NCBI RefSeq assembly: GCF_900142075.1
Contig: NZ_FQZO01000005.1
Span: 186,001 to 250,000 of the forward strand
Direction of reading: 5' to 3'
Source: Clostridium amylolyticum
GTDB lineage: Bacteria; Bacillota; Clostridia; Clostridiales; Clostridiaceae
Length of the DNA: 64,000 nt
The notes beneath the pieces were generated by a model. The model did not search any database. It was not told where the DNA came from and worked only from the letters and a program-made list of their open reading frames with translations. The translations under genes and the position numbers were made by a program. Shown in pieces: positions 35,249 through 44,225 of the stretch (its first letter is position 1; every line of letters begins with the position of its first letter).

Positions 35249-36772
35249 CTATAAGCCCCCTTGCTTGGCAAATTGAGTTGCGTAATTCATTACTATTTCT
35301 TGATTTGCTTCTTCAGAGTTCACAGTTCCTGTTACTCTTCCTTCACACATAACCATTATTCTGTCACACATGCCTAGAAGTTCTGGCAATTCTGAAGATA
35401 TCATTATTATACTTTTGCCTTTTTTGGCAAGCTCAGCAATAATAGAATATATTTCATATTTTGCTCCCACATCTATACCTCTAGTGGGTTCGTCAAGGAT
35501 TAATATATCAGGATCTGTTAGCAGCCACCTAGAGAAAATAACCTTTTGCTGATTACCACCCGAAAGGTTTTTTATCTCTGTTTTATGAGAAGGTGTTTTT
35601 ATTCTAAGAACATCAATATTTTCTTTTACCACCTTTACACACTGCTTACTATTTATAGTTTTTCTTTTAATGTAATTATGAATGGAAGCAACCAACATAT
35701 TATCCTCTATAGATAATACTGGAAATATCCCTGTTGACCTTCTTTCTTCAGTTAATAAAGCGATTTTGTGATTTTTTGCATCTATAGGAGTTTTAATTTT
35801 TACTGGTTTTCCATGTAAATAAGTTATACCTCCAATGGTACTTCTCAGCCCAAATAAAGCCTCTACCATCTCCGTACGCTGTGCTCCCACCAATCCAGCC
35901 ACTCCTAGTATTTCACCTTTTTTAAGCTCAAAACTAACATTTTTAAAGGACTTTGGATTGGATGAGGTGAGCTCTTGAACCTTAAGTACAACCTCTCCTG
36001 GAACGTTTTCTCTAGTAGGAAATCTATTAGTTAAATCCCTTCCTACCATCTTTCTAATAATGAGATCTGTAGTTAATTCCTTTGATTCCCAAGTTCCAAC
36101 GTACTTACCGTCCCTCATTATAGTAACTTCATCAGATATGGTTAATATTTCTTCCATCTTATGTGAAATATATATAATAGCTACGCCTTGTTTTCTCAAA
36201 TTGTTTATAATCTTAAAAAGATGAGCAACTTCATTTTCTGTTAAAGAGGAGGTAGGCTCATCCATTACAATAACCTTAGATCTATAAGATACAGCTTTGG
36301 CAATTTCCACCGCTTGAGTTTGAGACACAGAAAGCTTGGACATAAGCGTATCAGGCTTAATACTCATCTGTAATTCCTCCATAAGCTCATGGGTATCCTT
36401 ATACATTTTTTTGTGATCTACAGCCTTTATGCCAGCTATACTTTTTACTGGATATCTTCCCAGCCATATATTTTCCATAACACTTCTATGAGGTACAGGA
36501 TGAAGTTCCTGATGAATCATAGAAATACCATTGTCCAGAGCGTCCTTTGAATTCTTAAATTCTACTTTCTTACCTTCTAAAATAACCTCTCCTTCATCTT
36601 GTTTATAAATACCAAATAGACATTTCATAAGAGTAGATTTTCCTGCACCATTTTCCCCCATAAGAGCATGTACAGAACCAGGCCTTACATTTATACTTAC
36701 CCCATCTAGGGCTTTTACTCCGGGAAAGCTCTTGGAAATGTCCCGCATTTCTAATATGAATTTCTCTGACAT
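35249..36772 (-). CDS. mglA: Galactose/methyl-galactoside ABC transporter ATP-binding protein
   Basis: A 507-aa ATPase with two fused ABC domains. The first has Walker A GENGAGKST (about residue 38) and Walker B VIVMDEPTSS. The second has a degenerate Walker A, VAGLVGAQRTEM, but an intact signature, LSGGNQQ, and Walker B DILILDEPTRG. This asymmetry is normal for the CUT2 class (MglA, RbsA). The ATG follows an AGAGGTG site. It is the second gene of mglBAC. Confidence 0.95.
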   Translation of the reverse strand: MSEKFILEMRDISKSFPGVKALDGVSINVRPGSVHALMGENGAGKSTLMKCLFGIYKQDEGEVILEGKKVEFKNSKDALDNGISMIHQELHPVPHRSVMENIWLGRYPVKSIAGIKAVDHKKMYKDTHELMEELQMSIKPDTLMSKLSVSQTQAVEIAKAVSYRSKVIVMDEPTSSLTENEVAHLFKIINNLRKQGVAIIYISHKMEEILTISDEVTIMRDGKYVGTWESKELTTDLIIRKMVGRDLTNRFPTRENVPGEVVLKVQELTSSNPKSFKNVSFELKKGEILGVAGLVGAQRTEMVEALFGLRSTIGGITYLHGKPVKIKTPIDAKNHKIALLTEERRSTGIFPVLSIEDNMLVASIHNYIKRKTINSKQCVKVVKENIDVLRIKTPSHKTEIKNLSGGNQQKVIFSRWLLTDPDILILDEPTRGIDVGAKYEIYSIIAELAKKGKSIIMISSELPELLGMCDRIMVMCEGRVTGTVNSEEANQEIVMNYATQFAKQGGL

Positions 36773-36850
36773 AGGAACACCTCTTTCAACCTCTTTTATA
36801 TATTATTGTGCTCAAGGGGATCACCCCTTGAGCAATGTAAATTAAATATC

Positions 36851-37903
36851 TTATTTCATTTTCTCTGCATTTTCTTTAGTTACAGGTTGATATGGAACCC
36901 ATTTATATTTTCCATCAGTAATTCCTTCAACGAATTTACTTGGGTCTTCTTTTTTAGCTAATGAATATGCTGTATTAAGTATTGCCTTACCTTGATTCTT
37001 TGCATCATTAAGCACTGTTCCATACAATTTGTTTTCTTTTAATGAATCAAGAGCTGGAGCTGTAGCATCTACACCTACTACTGGTATAAATTTATCCCCT
37101 GTATAGTATCCTGCAGCCTTTAATGCTTCTATAGCGCCTAATGCCATGTCATCATTATTAGCAAATACCACTTCTATCTTGTCTCCAAAAGAAGATAACC
37201 AAGCTCCCATTTTTTCCTGACCTTGAGCTCTTTGCCAGTTAGCTGTGTCGCCAGCTAACTTTTCTGTTTTTATTCCTGCTTCGTCTAAAGCCTTAATGGA
37301 GAACTGAGTTCTTAGTATTGCATCTTGATGTCCTGGCTCTCCTTCTAACATAACATATTGTATTTTTCCATCTTTATTTTTATCTGCTTCAGGGTGTTTC
37401 TTCCAATAGTCAGCCGCCATTTGTCCTTGCATGGTACCTGATTCTTCCGCTTTAGCTCCTACATAAAATAATTTATCCCATTTAGCCATGTCTTCTTTTA
37501 CTGGCTCTCTATTAAAGAATACTACTGGAATACCAGCTTGTTTTGCCTTATCGATGATTACTGATGCTGCTGTACGATCCACCATATTAACTGCTAGTAC
37601 ATCATACTTTTGAGTAATAAATGTATCTATTTGATCGTTTTGTGCAGCTTGTTGCCCTTGTCCATCAGTAAAGTTTAAAGATATCTCTACTCCATCCTTA
37701 CTTCCTACAGCCTTAGCTTCTTCTTCTATAGCCTTTCTAACTGTAGAAATAAAGGTGTCATCAAATTTGTAAAGGGCTACTCCTACTTTCAATGCCTTTT
37801 TACCATCTGCTCCTGTTTTACCAGCATCACCCTTGTTTCCACAACCTACTAAGGCTGAAGCAGTGATTAATGCAGCTGCCATTATAGCTAATATTTTTTT
37901 CAT
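36851..37903 (-). CDS. mglB: Galactose/glucose-binding lipoprotein
   Basis: The extracellular sugar-binding lipoprotein that feeds MglAC. It has a signal peptide with lipobox LVGC (C21). The mature part carries the MglB pattern: VGVALYKFDDTF, NREP, the calcium loop DKNKDGKIQ followed by EGEPGHQD, NNDDMALGA and GVDA. The 350-aa length is normal. The ATG follows AAGGGGGA. A gene for a second, sensor-type binding protein lies upstream in the two-component operon. Confidence 0.93.
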   Translation of the reverse strand: MKKILAIMAAALITASALVGCGNKGDAGKTGADGKKALKVGVALYKFDDTFISTVRKAIEEEAKAVGSKDGVEISLNFTDGQGQQAAQNDQIDTFITQKYDVLAVNMVDRTAASVIIDKAKQAGIPVVFFNREPVKEDMAKWDKLFYVGAKAEESGTMQGQMAADYWKKHPEADKNKDGKIQYVMLEGEPGHQDAILRTQFSIKALDEAGIKTEKLAGDTANWQRAQGQEKMGAWLSSFGDKIEVVFANNDDMALGAIEALKAAGYYTGDKFIPVVGVDATAPALDSLKENKLYGTVLNDAKNQGKAILNTAYSLAKKEDPSKFVEGITDGKYKWVPYQPVTKENAEKMK

Positions 37904-38016
37904 ATTTTCTCCCCCTTGTTACTATTTTGTTTATATATTAATAATAATCTGTAAAAATTATTTGTAACATAGAAATAATTGTTATCCTTCTTCACTTTTT
38001 TGTGATTATAACAGCA

Positions 38017-38053
38017 AAAAAGTGCTATATAGCATAATTATATAGCACTTTTT
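38017..38053 (-). terminator. Terminator between the sensor operon and mglB
   Basis: A stem of about 15 bp (AAAAAGTGCTATATA with its complement, 38017-38031 and 38039-38053) with U-tract on the minus strand. It separates the two-component operon from mglB, so mglBAC probably has its own promoter in 37904-38010. Confidence 0.75.
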
Positions 38054-38064
38054 CTTAAATACTT

Positions 38065-39324
38065 TTAATAGGCTTTATTTTTGTATTCCGTAGGGCTTAT
38101 TCCTTCAATTTTCTTAAAGACTCTGCTAAAATAGTTAGGATCGCTATATCCTACTTCATAGCATATTTCCTTTACATTAAAGCTTCCCTTTCTAAGCATA
38201 TCTTTTGCAACCTTTATGCGATAATCTGTTAGATAATCAATAAAGTTTATACCAGTAAGTTCTTTAAAGCATTTACTAAAGTAAAAGGGGCTAACGTTTA
38301 CATGATTCGCCAGAGCTTCTAATGTAATATCTTTATTATAGTTTTCCCTTATGTAATCTAAGGCTTCATTTAGTATTCTCTTACTTTGTTCACCTTCTCC
38401 ATAATAATTTTTTTGTACTTTTGTATCCTTAACATTTAAATTATTAAAATGAACTATTTTTCCCTTATCACTACAGGCTTCAAGACTCTTTTCAGCCTCT
38501 TCATAAGAGCAGGTGAGATTTAGTATGTCATCTACTAAGGATCCTATTCCTACATAAGAATTTAAATTAAATTTTTCCCTAAGCATTTTTCTTATTTTCC
38601 TAGCTAGTTCTTCTGACTCTTTTTCACTATCTGCATCCTCAGTTTTTTTACAAAAAGCTATAATTTTATCTTGAGATAAATTATATGTAATAAGCTCTGT
38701 ATATTCCTTACACTTTTCTTCTAAGTATTCTCTTATTAAAGAAAGATTAAATCCACTATTACTTATTACTTTTATAGCCATAGCATAGGAATTATTTAAG
38801 GTTATATTAATACTTTCTTGATATAACTTATAATCTATTAGGTTTAACCTATTGAAAATAATGCTACTGCACAACTCATTTCTAATAGCTGGCTCCATGG
38901 AGTAAAGCCTCTCCTTAAGTTCTAACTCCCTGCTCCTCTTTCTTTTTGCTGTTTCTAGATGATTTATAGCTTCCCTAATCTTATCTGCAAATTCATCCCT
39001 TTTAAAGGGCTTTAAAATATATTGCTTTACATTATATTCAATAGCTTCTTTGGCATAATTAAAATAGTCATAGGCGGTGACTATGATAAAATAGGTATCT
39101 GGCAATTTTTTGTGCATTTCTTTTATAGCTTCAATGCCATTTATTCCTGGCATTTTAATATCTATTATAACTAAATCCGGTCTTATTCTATCTCCAATTT
39201 CTATAGCTTCTCTTCCATTCTTTCCTTCGTATATAATAAACTGTTCTGAAAATTTATCCAATATTATATTTCTTATTGCCCTTCTTTCTAGCTCCTCGTC
39301 ATCTGCTATAAGCACATTAAACAT
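38065..39324 (-). CDS. Response regulator, YesN type (REC + AraC HTH)
   Basis: A 419-aa DNA-binding regulator. The receiver domain (1-120) has the acidic pocket D8-D9 and phospho-acceptor D55 in IIDIKMPG. A central linker follows, then an AraC/XylS double helix-turn-helix (about 315-419) ending in EVGYSDPNYFSRVFKKIEG. It overlaps the kinase gene by 8 nt. The target is very likely the adjacent mglBAC promoter. Confidence 0.92.
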   Translation of the reverse strand: MFNVLIADDEELERRAIRNIILDKFSEQFIIYEGKNGREAIEIGDRIRPDLVIIDIKMPGINGIEAIKEMHKKLPDTYFIIVTAYDYFNYAKEAIEYNVKQYILKPFKRDEFADKIREAINHLETAKRKRSRELELKERLYSMEPAIRNELCSSIIFNRLNLIDYKLYQESINITLNNSYAMAIKVISNSGFNLSLIREYLEEKCKEYTELITYNLSQDKIIAFCKKTEDADSEKESEELARKIRKMLREKFNLNSYVGIGSLVDDILNLTCSYEEAEKSLEACSDKGKIVHFNNLNVKDTKVQKNYYGEGEQSKRILNEALDYIRENYNKDITLEALANHVNVSPFYFSKCFKELTGINFIDYLTDYRIKVAKDMLRKGSFNVKEICYEVGYSDPNYFSRVFKKIEGISPTEYKNKAY

Positions 39325-40798
39325 TTAAGTTCATCTCCTCTAAAGGGATTTTAACATAAATCTTGGTTCCTTGATTTTCTTTACTTAAAATAGTAATAAC
39401 ATCTTCATCCCCAAAAAATATTCTCAGTCTATTTATAACATTACCTACTCCTAGTCCAGTGCTATACCCTGCCATTTTAGAAACTTCATTCCCCTTTAAT
39501 ATATCCTTAACCTTTTCTTCCTTCATTCCCACTCCATTATCTTCAATTTTAATTATGCAGTGCTTTCTTATGCTTATGGCTTCTATATTTATTATACCGC
39601 CCTCTTCTTTTCCTTCTATACCATGAGTCAAGGCATTTTCCACTAAAGGCTGAAGTATCATTCCTGGTATCTTTATATTTAAAATATCATCATCTAGGTT
39701 TATATTAAATTTTACCCTGTCACCAAATCTAATCTTTTGCAGAAATAAATATTCTTTTATTATTTCAAATTCTTCACCTATGGTGGTTACATGATCAATC
39801 ATATTAAGGCTATACCTTAATAGTACAGCTACGGAATTGATCATCTGCTCAGTATCATAGGCTCCTTCTTCTACCGCTGTGAGTACTATGGCGTTTAAAG
39901 TATTAAATAAGAAGTGGGGATTTATCTGAGATTGCAGCATTTTAAGCCTAGATTCCTTTAACATATTTTGTGCTAAAAGATTTTTCAGTTCTTCATCTTT
40001 TAATTTTTGTTCAATGGCTGCTTTACCTTGTATTTCATTAATAAGTTTGTTAATATCTTCTACCATGGTATTAAACCCTTCTGTCACCACCTGAAGTTCA
40101 TATATTTCAGGTTTTTCTAGCTTAGGTACATGAAACTCACCAGCAGCTACCTTTTTAGAAAGTTCTGTTAGATGATTTAAAGGCTCAGTAATATCTCTAG
40201 TCATAAGCATGGCAAAGGCAGATGCGCAAAGAAGCATTAATGCTACTGAGATTAAAAGTATTATATTTTTTCTAGTATTATTTTCGGAAATATTCTTATA
40301 AAGCTGTTCATTATACTTTAAATATTCATCTTGTATCTTTAATGAATATTCATTTATAAATGTAGTTATTTCTCTGGTTTCCTGAAGGTTTCTATAGAAT
40401 TCTTCCCCTCTATCATAGATGTAAAAGACCAATATAGCATTTTGAGATGACTCTAGGTAGCTTTCTACAGTGTTTTTTAAATCCTTCACTAAATAAGCTC
40501 CCTCGCTTAACTTATAGTTATCTAGCTTTTTAACATTATCAGAGGCGATTTCATAATGGCTGATGTAATTTTTTAAATCGCTGTCTGTTTTTGTTAAAAA
40601 GTACTTTTCTAAGTATACCTTGGAAGAATTTATTTCTTTGTTTATGTTGTTTATTATAAACATCTTATTTATCATGTCATTATATTGATTCTCTAAGGAT
40701 CTTATTCTTAACACCGAGTAAATGTTTACAGAAATAATAGATATTAGCGCAATAGCTATGAATCCCAACAATCTTATGCGTAAGCTTCTGTAATTCAC
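39317..40798 (-). CDS. Sensor histidine kinase, YesM/LytS type
   Basis: A 493-aa membrane kinase. Two transmembrane helices (about residues 8-28 and 178-200) bracket an extracytoplasmic helical domain. They are followed by a HAMP linker, then the His_kinase domain with phospho-His in QINPHFLFNTL (near residue 295) and a HATPase with VENALTHG and GVGLGNV-like glycine motifs. It overlaps the upstream sugar-sensor gene by 4 nt (ATGA) and the regulator gene by 8 nt, implying translational coupling. Confidence 0.93.
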   Translation of the reverse strand: MNYRSLRIRLLGFIAIALISIISVNIYSVLRIRSLENQYNDMINKMFIINNINKEINSSKVYLEKYFLTKTDSDLKNYISHYEIASDNVKKLDNYKLSEGAYLVKDLKNTVESYLESSQNAILVFYIYDRGEEFYRNLQETREITTFINEYSLKIQDEYLKYNEQLYKNISENNTRKNIILLISVALMLLCASAFAMLMTRDITEPLNHLTELSKKVAAGEFHVPKLEKPEIYELQVVTEGFNTMVEDINKLINEIQGKAAIEQKLKDEELKNLLAQNMLKESRLKMLQSQINPHFLFNTLNAIVLTAVEEGAYDTEQMINSVAVLLRYSLNMIDHVTTIGEEFEIIKEYLFLQKIRFGDRVKFNINLDDDILNIKIPGMILQPLVENALTHGIEGKEEGGIINIEAISIRKHCIIKIEDNGVGMKEEKVKDILKGNEVSKMAGYSTGLGVGNVINRLRIFFGDEDVITILSKENQGTKIYVKIPLEEMNLNV

Positions 40799-41772
40799 TT
40801 TAACTTTTCTCCTTTTTTTTGGGCATCTAATATGGCTTTGGTTATAACCTCAGTGTTAGTAATATATTCACCCTTTTCAACATTCTTTCCCTCTAATATA
40901 TCCATCATAAAATTCACAGCTTTATATCCCATATCATAAGGTTTTTGAGCCAGCGTAGCATAAATAACCCCTTGATTGATATAATCCAAAGTCTCTGGCA
41001 GGTCATCAAAGCTTATCACATGAACTTTTCCTTGCATCTTTATATCTGCCACTGCCCTGGCCGCTCCCATACCGTCTAGGGCGCTTGTACAAAAAATTGC
41101 ATCTACATAAGGTGCCTCCTTAAGTATCTTTTTTGCAGCCAGTTCTGCTTCTAAAGCATAGGAATTAGAGGATCTTATATCCACTATTTCAATATTACTA
41201 TGTTTTTGTAAATAGCCTTTAAAGCCCTCTACTCTTTCTAATTGGTTAGTATTATTGCTTCCTCCCATAATAATACCCACCTCATCATTACGGCCTAACT
41301 TACCTATCAAAACCTCCGCTGCCACTTCTCCAGCCTTCTTATTATCCGTGCCCACATAAGCTATTCTAGAAGAATCCTTGGCATCGGTATCTACGGTGAT
41401 TACTGGGATACCTTTAGCTATGGCTTTATTTATTAATGGTATGGTAGGTTGCTCTTCCAGCACATAGGTTATTATTCCATCTTTTTTTGCTATTATGGAC
41501 TTTTCTATTAATCTTAAACTTTCTTGAAGAGAGCTTGTCTCCGGTCCATCATACTCAAGTATACAACCCCTTTCCTTGGCTGCATCTTCAGCACCTTTTT
41601 TTACTATGTTCCAATAAGCATTATTGTAAACATGTGCCAATAATACAATTCGCTTTTTATCCTCCTTAGGAGGGCTTGTATTTTCAGGTACTGTATTACC
41701 ACTTCCACTAATAGAGAAAAATAAAATACCTAATGCCAATATAGTTAGAACAATATACTTATATCCTTTCAT
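40795..41772 (-). CDS. Membrane-anchored sugar-binding sensor protein (RbsB/LacI-like)
   Basis: A 325-aa periplasmic-binding-protein-fold protein (Peripla_BP_4 type). A single N-terminal hydrophobic segment has no lipobox Cys, so it is likely a membrane anchor, unlike lipoprotein MglB. The binding fold runs from KRIVLLAHVYNNAYW to the C-terminus, with the hinge VDTDAKDSSRIAYVGTDN. As the first gene of an operon with the kinase and regulator, it fits three-component sugar sensing (as in XylFII-LytS/YesN of solventogenic clostridia, from memory): it would present sugar to the kinase. Confidence 0.85.
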   Translation of the reverse strand: MKGYKYIVLTILALGILFFSISGSGNTVPENTSPPKEDKKRIVLLAHVYNNAYWNIVKKGAEDAAKERGCILEYDGPETSSLQESLRLIEKSIIAKKDGIITYVLEEQPTIPLINKAIAKGIPVITVDTDAKDSSRIAYVGTDNKKAGEVAAEVLIGKLGRNDEVGIIMGGSNNTNQLERVEGFKGYLQKHSNIEIVDIRSSNSYALEAELAAKKILKEAPYVDAIFCTSALDGMGAARAVADIKMQGKVHVISFDDLPETLDYINQGVIYATLAQKPYDMGYKAVNFMMDILEGKNVEKGEYITNTEVITKAILDAQKKGEKLK

Positions 41773-41890
41773 GTTTTCTCCTTTAAAACCCTTGCATCCT
41801 TTAGTATTTTATGTTAATACTCTTCTATATTATTGTATCATGATAAATACCATTTCCAAAACAATTAATAATCTATAAAGTCCTCCACAA

Positions 41891-41917
41891 AACAAAAAAA
41901 CTCCCCTAGGAGTTTCT
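41891..41917 (-). terminator. Terminator after the anti-sigma gene, within repeat copy 2
   Basis: A 7-bp stem AAACTCC/GGAGTTT with 4-nt loop and a strong minus-strand U-tract (complement of AACAAAAAAA). Confidence 0.75.
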
Positions 41918-42006
41918 TTGTTTTTCTTTTAAGCTCGTAAGTTTTTCTGGTTCTTTTCCAGAAAAACTATCCACCATTCTACATTTTAAATTCTAAATTT
42001 TAAATT
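41898..42006. repeat. MITE-like repeat, truncated copy 2
   Basis: The 38 nt at 41935-41972 are identical to 34144-34181, and the following CATTCTACATT...TTCTAAATT right end (41975-42006) matches copy 1. The left AATTTAGA end is missing; a terminator hairpin stands in its place. The copy is in the same orientation as copy 1 and likewise sits just after the stop codon of a minus-strand gene. Confidence 0.65.
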
Positions 42007-42015
42007 GTCTTTATC

Positions 42016-43473
42016 CTACGATTGTGGAGAAGTAAATATGTCGGCTATTCTCCATTTGTTTTCATCGCTAGTTTTTACAATTATTATCTTTTGGTAATTT
42101 ACCCCTTGCTTAAGGGGTCCCTGATAACGGGGCTGTAAGTTGTACTCAATTTCTGCACAATAGGTTATAACCTCGCTTATTTTATATGCTTCTAACTTGG
42201 CTTGTGCAAAGTTATCTATCTTTATAAGCTTATTTATTTTCATGGAATCTATGTCTTTAAGCTCTCCCAAGGTGCTTTTATAATAAGCATCGTAATCTTC
42301 TAAAAACAAAGCTTTAGCTGTATTATAATCCCTTTCATTTATGGCGCTAGATAGATCTATAATTCCTATACCTGTAGGCATAGAACTCTTAGCCATATCT
42401 TCAAAAGTAATTAAATCAAAAGTTATATTTTTCTTTTCTACATGAAGCTTTTCAAAATTATCATCTTCATAAACCGCTAAATTCAGCTCTAAGGATTTAT
42501 CCAGCTTCTTAACCGTGGCCACTTGTTCTTTATCATTAGCTGTTTGATATACAAGTGTGGCATTACCAGTATTTACGTTAAGCAAATATAAATTTCCACC
42601 TCTTACTACTGTTCCATGACCTAAACCTACCACCACTAGTAAATTATCATCATCTACCCATTCTAAATACAAAGGGGAATTTTGAGTATTTTTATTTACT
42701 ATATTAATATCCCTATACTGATTAAGCTTATTATCTTTAACCACTATAGTGGCTGTACCTTCCTCTAAAGCCCCTTGTATTATTCCTGTACTTCCTTCAG
42801 CGTCTAACATTTCGCCCTTACCGTCTAAAAGCACACTGAACTTTTTACTAGGTGACGCCTTCCAAGAAGAGGGGTAGTCATACTTTTTATTCTGAAGCCT
42901 TGAAGATATTTTAAATTCTGGTACATAAGTATTTTCATAAGCTTTATTCATTGTCCCTAATTCATTAACTAAAGACTTATAATCCATGACTTTATCCTGC
43001 TTAACTTCTTCTTTACTTAGTTTTTTATTGGTTATTTCACTTTTGGGTTCACTTTTTACTTCATTAACTTTGTCTTTATTCATCTCATTACTTGCAACGC
43101 TAACTATAGGTTTTTCCATTAATTTAGATAAAACATTTCCATGTATTATGATAAAAACAAACATTGCAGCTGCTAGGGTAGACATAAGTTTAAACCTGTT
43201 TCTTATTAATGAATATTTTAGTTTTACTAATGGATTCTTAGAGTATCTATTTTTATCTATTTGACTTATTATATTTACTCGAGAACTTTTAAAACTGATG
43301 TTATCTCCAACTAAGACACTGTGAAATATCTTATCAATTTCCATTTCTTTATCATATATATTTTTACAATTACTGCAGGTTTTTAGGTGCTCATCCATAG
43401 AATTTTTCACCTCCATAAAAACCTTATCTTCCATATAGTCTTTTAAGTATTTATTAAAAGTACTGCAGTTCAT
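42016..43473 (-). CDS. Membrane anti-sigma factor with N-terminal zinc finger
   Basis: A 485-aa protein. A ZAS-type zinc-finger fold sits at the N-terminus (C3, then H29-x3-C33-x2-C36), which in this family binds an ECF sigma factor. One transmembrane helix (about 95-113) follows. A large extracytoplasmic part has a charged linker (about 125-190) and a sensor-like domain of beta character (about 190-350) reminiscent of DUF4652; I am not sure of that match. The gene is 3 nt after the sigma factor gene, so the two are one operon. Confidence 0.82.
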   Translation of the reverse strand: MNCSTFNKYLKDYMEDKVFMEVKNSMDEHLKTCSNCKNIYDKEMEIDKIFHSVLVGDNISFKSSRVNIISQIDKNRYSKNPLVKLKYSLIRNRFKLMSTLAAAMFVFIIIHGNVLSKLMEKPIVSVASNEMNKDKVNEVKSEPKSEITNKKLSKEEVKQDKVMDYKSLVNELGTMNKAYENTYVPEFKISSRLQNKKYDYPSSWKASPSKKFSVLLDGKGEMLDAEGSTGIIQGALEEGTATIVVKDNKLNQYRDINIVNKNTQNSPLYLEWVDDDNLLVVVGLGHGTVVRGGNLYLLNVNTGNATLVYQTANDKEQVATVKKLDKSLELNLAVYEDDNFEKLHVEKKNITFDLITFEDMAKSSMPTGIGIIDLSSAINERDYNTAKALFLEDYDAYYKSTLGELKDIDSMKINKLIKIDNFAQAKLEAYKISEVITYCAEIEYNLQPRYQGPLKQGVNYQKIIIVKTSDENKWRIADIFTSPQS

Positions 43474-43476
43474 AAA

Positions 43477-44046
43477 CTACACCTCTCTTACCCCTAAGTT
43501 TGGATTTTTACTCCTGAACTCTTTAAATTTATCCCTACATTTATAAAATCTTCTTTTTACAGCTGATTCACTAATATCCAGAACTTCAGCTATGTCTAAA
43601 AAGGTTAGTTCTTGAGTATAGCGCAGTAATATAATCTGTTTATCTGTTTCTCCTAAAGTATCAATAAAAACCATAATAAGTCTTCTTACCTCATTAAATT
43701 CTGCTTGTTCTTCTGGAGAAGGGCTTTGAGCTTTTAGTTCCTGTACTTCTTCCAAATTGGCTTCATATACTCTTCTATACTTTCTCACATAATCTATAGA
43801 TTTATTTTTTGCAATTTGAATTATCCAATTGGAAAACTTATATTTTGAATTATAGGTATAAAGCTTATTATAAACTGTGATAAAGACCTCCTGGGTAATA
43901 TCTTCCGCAGCTTCTTTATCCTTTAGCAGGCTATATACGTATTTTAAAATCATAAGTTCATATTTATTTACCAATATGTTAAAGCTGTCCATATTACCAT
44001 TTAATACTTCCTTAACCAGCTTTAGATCCTCCTGCAACTCCTTCAC
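43477..44046 (-). CDS. ECF-type RNA polymerase sigma factor
   Basis: A 189-aa sigma-70-family factor with region 2 (YVYSLLKDKEAAEDITQEVF, then a -10-recognition FSNWIIQIAKNKSIDYVR) and region 4 (helix-turn-helix FLDIAEVLDISESAVKRRFYKCR), and no regions 1 or 3. The start is uncertain: the GTG used here has GAGGG directly against it, and a TTG three codons later is no better placed. It is cotranscribed with its anti-sigma gene and preceded by an ECF-type promoter, so probably self-activated. Confidence 0.9.
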   Translation of the reverse strand: MKELQEDLKLVKEVLNGNMDSFNILVNKYELMILKYVYSLLKDKEAAEDITQEVFITVYNKLYTYNSKYKFSNWIIQIAKNKSIDYVRKYRRVYEANLEEVQELKAQSPSPEEQAEFNEVRRLIMVFIDTLGETDKQIILLRYTQELTFLDIAEVLDISESAVKRRFYKCRDKFKEFRSKNPNLGVREV

Positions 44047-44095
44047 CCCTCGCCACTAATGTTAATTTTGTTTAAGTATTCCCTTTTCATTAGTA

Positions 44096-44124
44096 TATAC
44101 GTATTTAATTAATGTATCGTTACA
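44096..44124 (-). promoter_or_regulatory. ECF-type promoter of the sigma/anti-sigma operon
   Basis: On the minus strand TGTAAC (44119-44124) and CGTATA (44096-44101) are 17 nt apart. AAC at -35 and CGTA at -10 are the marks of ECF promoters of the sigma-W type. The start would lie about 40 nt before the GTG. This suggests the operon is recognised by its own product. Confidence 0.6.
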
Positions 44125-44225
44125 AGTTAATATAAAAAGATTATAAAATTATAACATATTTCTTATTTGTAAATTTTTTATATTTGATTTACAATAATTA
44201 TACATAAAATAAGGTGGTGTAACAT

